Shown here: positions 13,707-25,239 of the stretch, one piece after another
How positions within the stretch are numbered: position 1 is the first letter of the stretch
Layout of the letters: the number at the start of each line of letters is the position of its first letter
Assembly: GCF_003672135.1 (NCBI RefSeq)
Contig: NC_039509.1
Coordinates: 14,704,663-14,768,662 of the forward strand
DNA: 64,000 nucleotides
Reading direction: 5' to 3'
From: Ooceraea biroi
Taxonomy: Eukaryota > Arthropoda > Insecta > Hymenoptera > Formicidae
The notes under the pieces: generated by a model
What the model was told of the DNA's origin: nothing
Databases searched by the model: none
What the model saw: only the letters and a program-made list of their open reading frames with translations
Position numbers and translations under genes: made by a program

Positions 13707-13776
13707 CCTCTCGTATTTCACCTGCATCGAGTGCGCGGAGTCCTCCCAGTAATTCTGTGTCTCCATCATCCTGCCG
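13707..13776 (-). CDS. Candidate short first coding exon of an unidentified gene
   Basis: On the minus strand two consecutive ATG codons (13771-13776) open a frame reading MMETQNYWEDSAHSMQVKYE. It runs straight into a consensus donor: the exon would end at 13707 and the intron begin GTAAGTGC. The frame also stays open upstream of the ATGs, so the true start may be earlier. The segment sits at the downstream edge of a CpG-rich block (13.7-15.4 kb), where a promoter and 5' UTR would be expected. I do not recognise the protein, and no matching second exon is visible to the left in the window, so its first intron would exceed 13 kb. The peptide is acidic and aromatic, unlike the arginine-rich shadow frames around it. 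It could still be coincidence. Confidence 0.35.
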
Positions 13777-15390
13777 CATAGAACGGCGGCGGGTACCGCT
13801 GGCTCTTCCGGATTCTCGCAACGATCACTTCCGCCCTCGCTCCACTTCGCCTCCTCTCGTATCTCGCGCGTCCGCGCTGCGCTGCTCCGTTACTCGGCTA
13901 CTCGCGTTCTCTCGCGCTCCGCGAAACTCCTGCGGAGTGCCGGATGCACAGGCGCGCGCGCGCGAGCGGCGGGAACCGTAATCGACGGAGCGAAGCGCGT
14001 AATCACGTGACGGCCCGCTCGAATCGGGCGACGCTTCTCGGATTCCTTCGCCCGTCCGATTCGGGAGCTCTCGATCGATGCGTTCGTGCACGATCGGCGA
14101 GTTTGAATTTGAATTCGAGTGCGGAGGCGCGCGCTGCTCGCGGTCGATCGCGCCGGCGATAACGACGACGACGTCGATGACGGCACACGCGTGGGAAGAA
14201 TCCTCCCGGCTCGCACGCACGCACGCACGGCACGACGTTGAGAGGGTGTACCGCGCGCGGAGGAGGTTAGGTTGGTTTCACGTCCACGGGCTCACTGAAC
14301 ACGCGACGGGGACGGCCGGCGGGCGCTCCGAGAATTCGCCTACGACGCTCCGAGTCCGGTCTCGCGACGCGCGATATCCGTGCTGGCGCCCTCTTTCTCC
14401 TGCCTCCCACCTTCTCGCGCGCGCTCTCACTCTTCTCACCTCTTCTCCCTCTTTCTCTTCCTGTTCTCCGCCCTCCCGTCCTCTCCTCTTCTTCTCTCTT
14501 CCTCCGTGCTGCCGCGCACGGGCCAGCGACCGACCGGTCACGCCGATCCACCTTCGTCGCGAGGACGGTCGAGAATCGAGAACTCGCTCGATCTCCACTC
14601 TTCGTCCTCCTCTGCAAGTCGCGGATTATCCTTTCGCGCGCTTCGCCTCCGTTTTCTTTCTTCGTCTCTCCCAGCGACCTCTCGCGTTTCAACTCGCGAC
14701 GCGCACCTTCACGACGAATTGCTTCCGCGGGAGATCTCTCGGCACGGCGCGCCGCGCTCGATGTCCGCCACGCCGCTTCGCCCGGCGTCACCCTCCGATT
14801 CCCACGCTTCTCGGCTGCCGCGCGAGGACACCGCGGACACGGCGATAGCCGACCTCGGGGTATGCCGATGGCAGCCGGGCACCGCTCTTTCGGAGCGCGC
14901 GAGGGAACACGCGCGATGCCAGGGGCGTTCGGCGCGGCTGATAAGGCCGTTGACTCGCGACCGCGAAATTCCGCGACCGCTGCCTCGGGACAGTCGGCAG
15001 CCTCGCGACGCGTGTCGCCTCGCACTCGCTCGCAGTCGCGATCGGAAGAGGTCGCGGGGACGAACTCGCGGAACCGCGGCGGTACTCGCGACCGATCCAC
15101 CTCGTACGGATGCCTCGATGCGCGATCGCCGATGGGTGGATGGACAGATCGCGCTCCGAGTGACTCGGCGGGGCGAATGACGGTGCGGATGCAGGTGCGC
15201 AACACGCGCGTCGTCGCCTCGCGGCCGCGCCACGCGTGATCACGCGCGGCCCTACTCGACGCGAGCGGCGCGATCCCCGCTCTGGTGGGAGTAAATCCGG
15301 AGCCGCTGCCCAGGTGCGGCTGCGACGACCGCGAGATCGGGCACGCGGGGAATAGTACTGTTGCCGCGAACAACATGGTATCAAGCATTA
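13720..15390. promoter_or_regulatory. CpG-rich block, possible promoter/5' UTR region
   Basis: About 1.7 kb of strongly GC- and CpG-rich DNA stands out from AT-rich flanks. Long arginine/serine-rich frames occur on both strands here (for example 14267-15388 minus and 14380-15180 plus). That is what GC-rich DNA with few stops produces, so I do not call them genes. A GGTTAGGTTGG motif lies near 14266-14276. If the candidate exon at 13707-13776 is real, this block would be its promoter and leader. Confidence 0.4.
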
Positions 15391-15548
15391 ACTCGAGTCG
15401 CGGAAATTTTCAGAAATTTCCTAGCGTTGTCACAATTATCGGGAATCGTAAAATAAGAAAATACATAAGCATTCCTGTGTGACAGACGTTCGCGGTTCTT
15501 TTTTAGCAAATAATCGCCGAGGTTTCGTTATCGCTTGTTCTAAATATA

Positions 15549-16219
15549 CAGTGCTGGCAAAAAGTTCCGGAACGGTTAAAAATCTTGGAAAATAATGATT
15601 TAGTGGAAAAATGTTTCAAACAAAAAGTATAGGGCTTAAAAGAATCTATTAAATGATGATATGTATTTGACCTTGGTATGACCTTGGAAAGCCCGGTCAT
15701 GGTCAACATAAAAATCTTGAATGGAAACCCCTATTTTTTATTACATATTCTTGTAGCTTAGCTCGAGAGCTCTTCGAAACGCTATAATAAATTTTTTTTC
15801 TCTCACGTACTTTTTGACTTATGAGGCTCGAAGGTTACACAGTACCGCCGGCATTAGAATTACCCAAGGTGTACCGCGTGGAGGTTGCACGGTCGGATTT
15901 ACACCTCTCTTGTGTGTGTGTGTGCGTATGTGCGCGTGTATGAGTGTGCGTGTGTTTTTCATAAAACTAACTTCACAAAAATAGTTTATACTCGTACGTA
16001 CGAACAACGGCATTAATGCCGTCCGAAAATACGCGTGACGCACCTAAGAAAGCGCGTCACTTACAAACTTTCTCGCGCATAGGTGCGGTGTTCCGATAAC
16101 TATTTTGCTCGCTCGTGTTTACCTCACCTACAACCGGCACTGTGTAAGCGACCCGATTTTTCCACTAAATCATTATCTTCCAAGATTTTTAACCGTTCCG
16201 GAACTTTTTGCCAGCACTG
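15549..16219. mobile_element. Tc1-ended MITE with nuclear-receptor half-sites
   Basis: Flanked by TA (15547-15548 and 16220-16221). The ends are CAGTGCTGGCAAAAAGTTCC and its complement, and the inverted repeats run about 60 bp. The first bases match the known terminus of Tc1-family transposons (CAGTGCTGGC). There is no transposase frame. Near its left side it carries two TGACCTTGG words (15668-15676 and 15679-15687) within a core also found in elements at 23516-24379 and 29717-30724. A TG-rich microsatellite (15911-15955) lies inside it. Confidence 0.88.
15911..15955. repeat. TG-rich microsatellite
   Basis: Interrupted (TG)n tract with CG and TA variants, inside the Tc1-ended MITE. Confidence 0.8.
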
Positions 16220-18198
16220 TATAAAGGAATTCAATACTTGATAGTAGTCGATATTGGGGACATCCGAGAAACTTCGGCATTAGCGAAATTTATTCCGAGA
16301 CCGGAGCGACGTAGGCGAAATTGATTTCCTGACGGGAGGTAGGTAGCGTCTGCGGAAATTATAAATAACGAAATTTTCTTTCAAGAATCGCGCGGAGTCG
16401 CGAGTTCTCGTTCGCAAGTTCGGAGCGTGCAGTGACGCGAGCGGGCGATGGCGGTGAGCGAGCGCGCGCGATAAAGCCCTGAAGCGTTCTCGACGCATCA
16501 CGTGTCGAGATAATCGTACGCGGAACGATACGATACGGCGTCTGAAAATAGCTCGGTGCGCGCGTGCACCACATGCGCGACCGTCAAAACAAAAACAAAC
16601 ATGATCCCGAGAAACGTTGCATCTCATCGATCGGCAACGATATTTCGGCGTCAGGAAGAGATCGTTTTACGCGCGGATGATTACGATCGGTAACGGCACC
16701 ACCAGTCTACAGACCTATATGTGTTCTCGTCATTTCCAAACGTTCCACGGATAAATGATCTCGCGGATTTATTCGAGTACGAAGATAGCGTACGAGCACG
16801 TCGATATCGCCGTTGGAAATGATCGTAAAATCGGATGAGGAAATACCAGAAGACGGCGTACGATTTAATCTTGAAGATAAAAGAACATTATTGCTGTGCT
16901 GTTGTCGTACCGAGTTCGGATGATTCAGATCACCGTATAAATAGCGATGACATAAAGTAACGTGATAACTACGAGTTAACTTTTAAAACCGGCGAGTGAG
17001 TTTTTAGAATCCTTAAAAAAGGATTTGAGAAACCGTAAAATCTTCTGGCTTTAGTCAAAGTTAATAGAACTCTTCCCTTTAATAGCGTTTTCATTGCTGA
17101 TCGATAATAATAGGGTGCTTGTATCTCGGTATTATTACTCTCTCATCGCTCTTCGCATCGCTTCCTATTAAGTCCACGCGTGAAGCGCAAAATTCGTGAC
17201 GAATTTATCTTTCAAGTACATCTATGAAGAATGTGGTAAAAACACGTTTCTGTTGTGAGGATTAATAGTTGCTTGCAAAATTGCGATTTTATTCTTTCCG
17301 GCGATTTATAAAAAGACTTTTTGTGCCTTTTTATAGATGCTTATATAAATATTTGTACGTCAAGTTATGCAATATATTCATTATGAGACATTAATACAAT
17401 TAACAGTGTCGGTATGCATCGTTTACTTTGTTTAATGTAATTTATTATTTATATTTAATGTAATTTGCATTTATATATATTACAAAGATTTTTTACATAC
17501 GAATTATTTTATTTGGCATAATATGACGATAATATAATTTTAATAAGCCTAGACCTAATGCCACACCTAAAACTCTTACATCTAATCGTATGATATCATG
17601 TTCGATGCGTTCTCGTAACACCGGTGACATTGAAAATCAATCCCTGATAACTGACGCGTCTCAGATCACGAATTTTATTGCATCAAGTCGAACGTATGTG
17701 TTTTTATCGTATAAAAAATCATGCACAAGAAAAATATCAGCACATATACTTTTTAAAGACTTAACAGAAAATTTTGTTAATTAAAAACTAATTTTTGAAA
17801 ACTGGAAAAACGTGTAAATGTAATGTTGCGGAATGCAACAGCCTAAAAGTAATCAAACGCACTCGAAGTTGCAAAAAAACGATAAATGAATTTTAAAATT
17901 AACAATATATAAAGACGACAAATGTTTTTAATTTGTGCTCCGTATCTATAGCATAAGAGAACAGAAAGATTCAAATGTCATAAATTTATAAATTATGTGT
18001 GTGTGTCAACGCGATCGATAGGTATAAAGTAACAACTACATGCTAAGTCGCTGCCAAGTAGCTTTCAAACAGGCTATCGAGGATCGAACCTGAACTGTGC
18101 AACTTCGTCCTCGCGGCGGGGACGCCGGCCGATGATGTGAATGCACGCGGGTGATGGGGACTGCAGCTTGCACGAAAAAATAAAAGAAAAGAAGAACA

Positions 18199-18221
18199 AG
18201 AGAGAGAGAGAGAGAGAGAGA
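18199..18221. repeat. GA dinucleotide microsatellite
   Basis: Uninterrupted (AG)n tract of about 22 bp. Confidence 0.85.
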
Positions 18222-18535
18222 AAATATTGGCAACTTTCCAGGTGAAAGTCTCCGCGCAACTCGCGTGGGCGAAGCGGGGACTTGAGACGCTACTGACCAA
18301 GGCACGTAGCATAACCGTCCCATGACGGCGGCGGGGGATGGACGGGGAGGCGGCGAGGAAGGTGAGTGGCGATCGGGGGCGTGGAGTGGGGAGCACGCGG
18401 CGGTCACCACGCTATGCGACACGTGCGCGTGACGTCACGGGGCCAGTCACGCGAGCACCGTGTGCTCCCGGTCACGTGTTCTGTCACGCGCTCGCCGCTT
18501 CGTCCCTCCCTCTGCCTCCCCCTCCTCCACAGCCA

Positions 18536-18547
18536 CCCCCCCCCCCC
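18536..18547. repeat. C homopolymer
   Basis: Run of 12 cytosines inside a C-rich stretch (18505-18550). Confidence 0.85.
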
Positions 18548-19913
18548 GCCGATTGACCGTCGGTTCTCCTTTCTAACGCGGCTATATGCGCATGTATATC
18601 TCATCGCTTTTCTTTCTCTCTTTCTCCCGCGACAATCTATTACGTTCCCCCAAGTGCATGCTCTCTCCTCTCTCTTCCGTCATCTCCTCTGGCGTAATCA
18701 TTTTAAGACGATGATTTCGCGATTACCTTCTGATGTCTGCTGACGCTAAGATTTTACGATTGCTCTTCGACCCTTGGATTCCTGATTCGAGTCGTTTGCT
18801 TCTCCACCAAATAACAACTAATGCGAAATATTTAACGTAAACATAAATAATGTATGCTTCTCAGTACATGACGCAACAAACGTCCCTGTAGGTTTGTTTT
18901 GTTCGTATGTAAATTTTAATTAATGCCGATAATTCTGATAATGGCCAAAGTTGTTTGCCCGCGGTATATTTACATTCTCTGTAAATATTATTCTTTTTTT
19001 CCTACATATTTACATTATATATATATATATATATTTAAATGTTGTATTCAACGTTTTTTTTGTGTGCTAGACTTGAGCTTAGACTTGTTTCTATTAATGC
19101 TAATTGCAAGTCTGCTTCTGATCTGAGAAATTGTTTTTGACTGAAAGAGGTCACAGAGAGCAGAGGAGTAGGTACTTGAAGAAAAAAGAAAGAGATAAGT
19201 CTTCCCCGTCCACGCAGTGCGCCGAGAGGGCAAGGAGCATGACGTCGAACTGCGAGCATCTCGTAACGTAAAGCGCTTTGTGAAAGAACGATTGATCGCG
19301 GGGTATAAATATGACGCGCTCCAAGTATGCGCGCAGCACGTGCAAGTGCCGCCCACGCGGGAGCACTATTTCCAGCGTGAGAAATTCAATTGGAGTGAAA
19401 AAAGGGTCAGCGCTTACGTCGCGCGTTGCCTCTAAAGAGACGTAGGATGGTAGGAAACTTTGCTCGCGCGCGCTCGTGGGATTTTCAGGTTCAAGTACGG
19501 AGGCGAACGTGCATCTTGGGAACGCGAGGACCTATCGGGCCTGCGTCTGTCGTTTCCACCCCGTGCACGGGAGTCCAAATACCAGGACGAGAAGGGAACG
19601 TCGTCGTGACGAGCGAGCGCTATAATTACGCGCCGAGCGAGCGAATGTTCTAATTTGTCAAGGACAAACGAGCGGACAGACCGCGGTTTCACGAGGCGCG
19701 ATTTTTCAGGCGCGACGATTGATGAGGAGGCTTGGCCGATACTATTTACCCTCGCGCCAGCATTTTCCGAGCACTTTCATCCTGCGAGGAAACATGCGCG
19801 GGAGGATCTGGCGCGAACATCGAGCAAGTCTGTTTGCAAGACTTGTCGCTGAGTGAAAAGTTGTGTTGAGCTCTCGGGAGATTTTTTTCGATACTGTATC
19901 ATTTAACAATCTA

Positions 19914-21201
19914 TTGTGTTAGCCAAAAAGTAATTGCGTTTTTTTCCAATAGAGGGACATACATGTCTTGAAATGTAACTAACTTCATTCTAAACCGCAA
20001 ATTCATTATGTAGGTTAACAACTCACGGTTCAAGCTTGTTTTAGAAAAAGAAAGTACACGATTTCGTTAACAATTGTTTGTTTGCCGTCGATTTCAAAAT
20101 GGAAAATCAAAAAGAACATTTTCCTCATATTTTCTTTTATTACTTCCGAAAAGGGAAAAACGCTGTGCAAGCTCATCAAAAGTTATGTCATGTATATGGC
20201 GAAGATGCTTTAAAACTGCGGCAGTGTCAAAATTCGTTTACTAAATTTCGATCTGCAGATTTTAATGTGAAAGATGCACCACGCTCAGGAAGGCCAATCG
20301 AAATTGATGATGACAAAATAAAGGCACTGATCGATTCGAATCGGCGTTTAACGACACGAGAGATTGCTGAGAATCTTAACATATCGAAATCGAGTGTTGA
20401 AAACCATTCAAAACGACTTGGATACATTGGTAAGCTCGATATTTGGGTAGCACATGAGCTGACAGAAATTCATCTCACTAAGCGTATTGACATCTGCGAT
20501 TCTCTTTTGAAACGTGAGGAAAATGATCGATTTTTGAAACGCATGATAACAGGCGACGAAAAATGGATCGTCTACAACAACGTCAAACGAAAAAGATGGT
20601 GGAGCAAGCGTGATGAACCTGCTGAAAGCACTTGAAAAGCAGATATTCACCAAAGAAAGATTATGCTGTCAGTCTGGTGGGACTGTGTATTTTGAGCTGC
20701 TTGCAAGGAATCAAACCATTCATTCAGACGTATACTGTCGTCAACTGGATAAATTAAATGATGCCATCAAACAGAAACGTCGAGAATTGGTGAATCGCAA
20801 AGGTGTTGTGTTTCACCATGATAACGCTAGACCACGTACAAGTTTGGTCACTCGTGAAAAATTCTTGCAGCTTCGATGGGATGTGTTACCATGATGTTAC
20901 CACATCCACCATATTCGCCAGACCTGGCACCATCAGATTACCATTTGTTTCGTTCTTTGCAAAACGCCTTGAATGGTAAAACCTTTACTGCTGATGAGGA
21001 TATCAAATCGTTGTTGGAATTGTTTTTTGCTGAAAAAGATAAGAACTTTTTTGAGCGCGGAATCATGAAGTTGCCTGAAAAATGGCAGAAGATAATCAAA
21101 CAAAATGGACAATATATTGTTTAATAAAGTTTTTGTTTCCCATGAAAAATTCGCCTTTTATTTATATAAAAAAAAACGCAATTACTTTTGGGCCAACCCA
21201 A
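19914..21201 (+). mobile_element. mariner (DD34D) element, copy 1, transposase broken
   Basis: A full-length 1.29 kb mariner bounded by TA (19912-19913 and 21202-21203). Its ends are TTGTGTTAGCC on the left and GGCCAACCCAA on the right, and the inverted repeats continue into AAAGTAATTGCG. A nearly identical copy lies inverted at 26721-28007. The size, TA duplication and terminal sequence are those of the mariner family; the right terminus is the usual TTGGGTTGG in reverse. Confidence 0.96.
20078..21124 (+). pseudogene. mariner transposase, three reading-frame lesions
   Basis: The N-terminal part contains two helix-turn-helix regions (about HQKLCHVYGEDALKL and TTREIAENLNISKSSVENH) and the linker WVAHEL, a variant of the mariner WVPHEL motif. 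It also holds the first catalytic aspartate in ITGDEKWI. The later frames hold HHDNARPR and YSPDLAPSD, with 34 residues between the second and third aspartates. The frame is broken by an in-frame TGA at 20633-20635, by a frameshift near 20690 where residues between WWD and VYFELL are missing, and by a small insertion near 20881-20892 that looks like an 11-bp duplication of ATGATGTTACC. All three lesions recur in the second copy. The enzyme cannot be made from this copy. Confidence 0.95.
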
Positions 21202-21203
21202 TA

Positions 21204-21984
21204 TAATTACGAATGTTTCTTTCTCTTTGCTGAACGATCCCAAGATCTGCCCTTTTCAATTTACAATTCAACGCTGGCCGTTTTCACGTATCATAGGAAC
21301 GTATCACTAACGCTGATATCCAAGAAACTCGTCAGAGGTTGTTTCCGCCCTCAGTTAAAGGCACGTCGATATTTGTTAGCGTGCATTCCTGCCGCTTTCG
21401 CACCAAAAAGTCACGTAGCCCGAAATGACGATCGCCGTTTAAGCGACGCATATAATTTCATTCCGGCCGGCGCACAGAGAATCCCGTCGAGCGCCGACGA
21501 AGGAATTTAAATTGGCTCGTCTTGTAGGCAGGATCCGGAACTACAGGTTCAACAGCTGCTCGCGTCTCGGAAAGCGCGGGGCGAGAGGAAGGAGAGAGAA
21601 TTATTTCGTTGAACGAGTCGCGCCGGCGCTCGAGCGACTCGCCTCGCGCTGCAAAAGTTTGTTTAGTGCATCCAGTGATACAATAGAAGCAAGACATAAT
21701 ACAAGCGAGACTCTGCAAAAGTTTCTTTAGAGCGTTCACGTAGTATTATTTAATATTATTTAATATTCAGAAAATCCATGTTTATCGATTTAGCGTCGTG
21801 GATGAAAAAGAGAGTTCCTCGAAAAGGGACCACCGCGAATCAAGTCTGCTGAGATGGCATTTATAACTGTCATTTATCTTTTCTTCCCTTACCCGAGGGC
21901 GTCGGTGGATAAGGATTGATTATTTGTTAGCTCGCGTGAATCAGGGGTGGGCGCGTGTCATGCGTAGAGGAGAATCCCCTATTT
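21204..21984. other. Intergenic DNA between elements
   Basis: I see no gene, RNA or repeat in this short stretch. The small frames on both strands around 21460-21740 show no domain. Confidence 0.4.
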
Positions 21985-22690
21985 ATGAGATATGCTCCTA
22001 ATATGAGATAATGGAGTTTCTGCTAAACTAGTGAGCACCATCTGTTAATTCCACCATAAACTTATTACTCTTGGTGTAAAATGTATTTAGTGAAAAATTC
22101 ATTGTTCGTTATTGCGTTTAGCTTTTGCAAGAAAAGGTTTGGGAAATTGTGAACATGTCAAAGAAACTTAAGGTAAGTCTTTAAACCTTGTTTATTACAT
22201 AATAAAGAAATGGTTGGCAATAAATTCAGTATGCAATGATAGAGTAGAATCGTAGTAACAGGAAAATACGCGATTTGTTGAATTGCTTAATTGTAGAGGT
22301 TAGATTTCATGATCGCGGAACCGCTGGGCGTGTGGCTCGTATAATGAGATATTCAGGGTACTCTTAATATGAGATAATTATTGCTCGAATATGAAGATTA
22401 TGTAGTGTAATAAAAAGAAAGATAATACTACTTAAGGTTAAAGAAAAGTTAATACGAATTTATATTACGAATTTTTGTGTATTTAAATTTTATAGAATCT
22501 GACTATGGAGGTTAGAGAAACGAGGAAGCGTTGACAGTGGAATCGTGAAGATTTGGCGAAGGCTGTGGCAGCAGTATTTTTATAAAAATATCTAATAAAG
22601 TTTTTTACTTGCAATACTGATGTATTTTGCACTTTTAACACCGATTTCTCAAGGTCTTATTAATCTTATATTAGGAGCACACTTTCGCGA
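21985..22690 (+). mobile_element. Decayed DNA element with a psq-like HTH transposase fragment
   Basis: The boundaries are approximate: TGCTCCTAATATGAGATAAT near 21996 is mirrored by ATTAATCTTATATTAGGAGCA near 22659-22679, giving imperfect inverted ends. Inside, the plus strand has an ATG with MSKKLK followed directly by GTAAGT (about 22156-22179). A second segment after a TTTATAG acceptor (from about 22495) reads NLTMEVRETRKR, stop, QWNREDLAKAVAAVFL, stop. QWNREDLAKAVAAV resembles the first helices of the psq-type HTH found at the N terminus of pogo/Tigger-like transposases. An AATAAAG follows. The internal TGA could be a decayed CGA arginine codon. The family call is tentative. Confidence 0.5.
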
Positions 22691-23515
22691 TCTTGCGTAA
22701 AGCTGTTTTTTCAAATTTTTTTAATTTTCAGAAAAAATAATATTTAAAGTAGATTTTTCATTTCACCAAGTTTTAGCTTATTAAATTCTCTCCAAGAGAA
22801 CGTATTACATTTTTAAATTCTGCCTATAGATTTCCTTACATTCGGCAAAATCGATATGGTATCTCATAATCGGGGACTTTCCTCTAATACTGCGCCAGAA
22901 TCAAGAATAACCCGGACTCGGCGTGGATCGCGTTTATTTCCTCGCGTTTCGCGTGCACAGGATAAGTCCGGCTATTTTCGTGTCGGCCGGCGCGCACGTT
23001 ACGTTCGTCCGCGCATACGTCAAGTTCGTGCCTACTTTGTCGCTGGGATCCGATTTTGGGATCGCCCCTTCCTGCTTATATCAAATTCGCGCGCTAATTT
23101 CGTCGCCGGTTCTGAGATCTCGTGCGAAACACACAGTCGCGGCCACAGAGAGAAAGTCGTGCTCACGATCACATAATTAATTCATAATTCATCCGATGAA
23201 TGTATGCTAATCGCGGCGGAACTATTTTTACAGAAAGAGAGAGAAATAATTCACGATACTGTCACAGGGAAAAGATTCGCGTGCCGCTGAACTCTCAACG
23301 GAAGCATTGCACCCCATACAGCACCGATTAATACAGAAAGCTTTCAGGAAGGTTTTAAAATCATTTCAAGATTTCACATTTCATATGCAACATTTCTGAA
23401 AGGATTCCGCAATATGTCATATGAAATGTTGCAACAGAAATGTTTCTAAAACCTACCACATGCAATAAATTTGAAAAAATGTGAATATTGTAAAAAGTAA
23501 AATTATATATATATA

Positions 23516-24379
23516 CAGGGTGGCCCATTTTAATTTATACAGTCGATTTTTTAAAAAACTAAAAGAGATACGAAAAAATGTTTCAGACAGACATGTCACG
23601 ATTTCGAGGGGGACATAAGATGATACCATTGGTTTGACCTTGAATAGTCGTTTGAAGGTCACGCGAAGATCACCTTCAATTTCTTAAATTGAAACCCCAA
23701 CTTTTTATTGCAGATTCTTATTCTCCATCGAAAAGTAAGTAACTTTTGTCTGAAACATTTTTCCGAAAAATGTTATCTTATGTCCTTAAAATGTCCTCAA
23801 AACTTATCTTGAAGATCATTTTAAGGACATAAGATGACATTTTTCGGAAAAATGTTTCAGACAAAAGTTGCATGTTTTCTCGCGTAGAATCCGAATCCGT
23901 AATAAAAAATACCATGTCTCATTAAAAAAAAAATTTCAGAATTCTAACTTCCGGTCTGAAATTTTTTTTTTAATGAGACATGGTATTTTTTATTACGGAT
24001 TCGGATTCTACGCGAGAAAACATGCAACTTTTGTCTGAAACATTTTTCCGAAAAATGTCATCTTATGTCCTTAAAATGATCTTCAAGATAAGTTTTGAGG
24101 ACATTTTAAGGACATAAGATAACATTTTTCGGAAAAATGTTTCAGACAAAAGTTACTTACTTTTCGATGGAGAATAAGAATCTGCAATAAAAAGTTGGGG
24201 TTTCAATTTAAGAAATTGAAGGTGATCTTCGCGTGACCTTCAAACGACTATTCAAGGTCAAACCAATGGTATCATCTTATGTCCCCCTCGAAATCGTGAC
24301 ATGTCTGTCTGAAACATTTTTTCGTATCTCTTTTAGTTTTTTAAAAAATCGACTGTATAAATTAAAATGGGCCACCCTG
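23516..24379. mobile_element. Nearly perfect 864-bp hairpin MITE (CAGGGTGGCCC ends)
   Basis: Flanked by TA (23514-23515 and 24380-24381). The left arm (23516 to about 23940) is an almost exact inverted copy of the right arm (about 23955-24379), leaving a spacer of only about 14 bp around ATTCTAACTTCC. The identity is high enough that the same 50-residue peptide frame can be read outward from both arms. Each arm carries TGACCTTGA and TGAAGGTCA half-sites. It has no transposase. It is inserted in the TA-rich part of the element at 23313-25239. Confidence 0.93.
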
Positions 24380-24659
24380 TATATACCTAGACCAAGTATT
24401 CGATCTTTAGTGAAGCTAACCAGTTGACAAAAAAATGCATTATCTTCACGTATCCTTTTTTTCTTTCAAATATAAGTGTTGGTTGAACAGAGAATTATAT
24501 ATCTATATAATTCTTTCCTTTTAATCAACTATTTGGAGGAAGAAAAAGGAAAATATATAATATAAGAATGGCTCTTTGTCAATGCGCCAACAATTCACGC
24601 TTTTTAAAGGGAAACTTGGTGAATACTTGGTTTAGCTATGTATGTGTATATCTATATAT

Positions 24660-24661
<2 letters not shown>

Positions 24662-24696
<35 letters not shown>
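24662..24696. repeat. TA dinucleotide microsatellite
   Basis: Uninterrupted (TA)n of about 35 bp. Confidence 0.9.
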
Positions 24697-24699
<3 letters not shown>

Positions 24700-25239
24700 T
24701 ATCTATATACATCTTATATATAGTATGTATTTTTTTTATTAAGCATATTTCAGAAATCATATTTATTATATTAATTAGATTGCAAATATTAAATAAAAAC
24801 GTACAATAAAAATAATAAATACATTTTATATATAATTTTTATTATAACTTTTTAGTATTTGCAATCTTCTGAATACTCGTATAATAAATTTAAATATAAT
24901 TTCTGAAGTATTTTCAATTTATTTTAATAAGAGCTTTGTAATTTGTGTGCAACATCATAGGAAAGTTTCAAAATTATTTCAATTAACCTTTAGTAATATA
25001 TCAAAAAGATTTCAGCTATTTTAATAATCTTTCGGCAATATTTCAGTAAGGTTGCAAATTGATCTATACCTTTCAGCAACCTTTCTATAAGGTTTTGAAT
25101 GCAAGTGTCACGGACATTTTGCTATTCCGGAGTTGTCTCATAACTGTTGCAGAAACATTTTGCAATATTTATGAGATGCTTTCATCCGTCAGATGAAATA
25201 CTTCTGAAATATTTCTGAAATGTTTTCGTGCTGTATGGG

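Larger units (their letters stand above)
16222..19911. other. Intergenic or intronic DNA with simple repeats
   Basis: No recognisable gene. It holds a GA tract (18199-18221), a C homopolymer (18536-18547) and a TA tract (19018-19033). The CpG-rich segment 18090-18560 contains a plus-strand ATG followed by AAGGTGAGTGG, a possible donor, but the intervening peptide is too short and GC-driven to support a gene call. The blocks 16950-18010 and 18780-19120 are AT-rich and featureless. Confidence 0.45.
23313..25239. mobile_element. 1.9 kb element with CCCATACAGCAC ends, interrupted by a nested hairpin element
   Basis: The left end CCCATACAGCAC (23313-23324) is matched by GTGCTGTATGGG on the right (25228-25239), and the subterminal DNA on both sides repeats TTTCAG/CTGAAA words. 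The dinucleotide AC flanks both ends. Without the nested 864-bp element the parent would be about 1.06 kb. A TA microsatellite lies at 24662-24696. No coding capacity. The superfamily is unknown, and the boundary call rests on a 12-bp inverted match, so it is moderate. Confidence 0.6.

Noticed and set aside
14267..15388. Long minus-strand frame of 373 codons and overlapping plus-strand frames in the CpG-rich block
   Set aside because: Several frames on both strands are open at once and all are rich in Arg, Ser, Ala and Pro. That is expected from GC-rich DNA with few stop codons; no domain is visible.
18070..18100. GGTTCGATCC on the minus strand, resembling a tRNA B box
   Set aside because: No complementary T stem, acceptor stem or A box at the right distance, so not a tRNA.
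18338..18365. Plus-strand ATG followed by a GTGAGT donor, as a possible first exon
   Set aside because: The encoded peptide is only a few Gly/Ala/Glu/Arg codons in GC-rich DNA, two ATG frames compete, and nothing downstream supports it.
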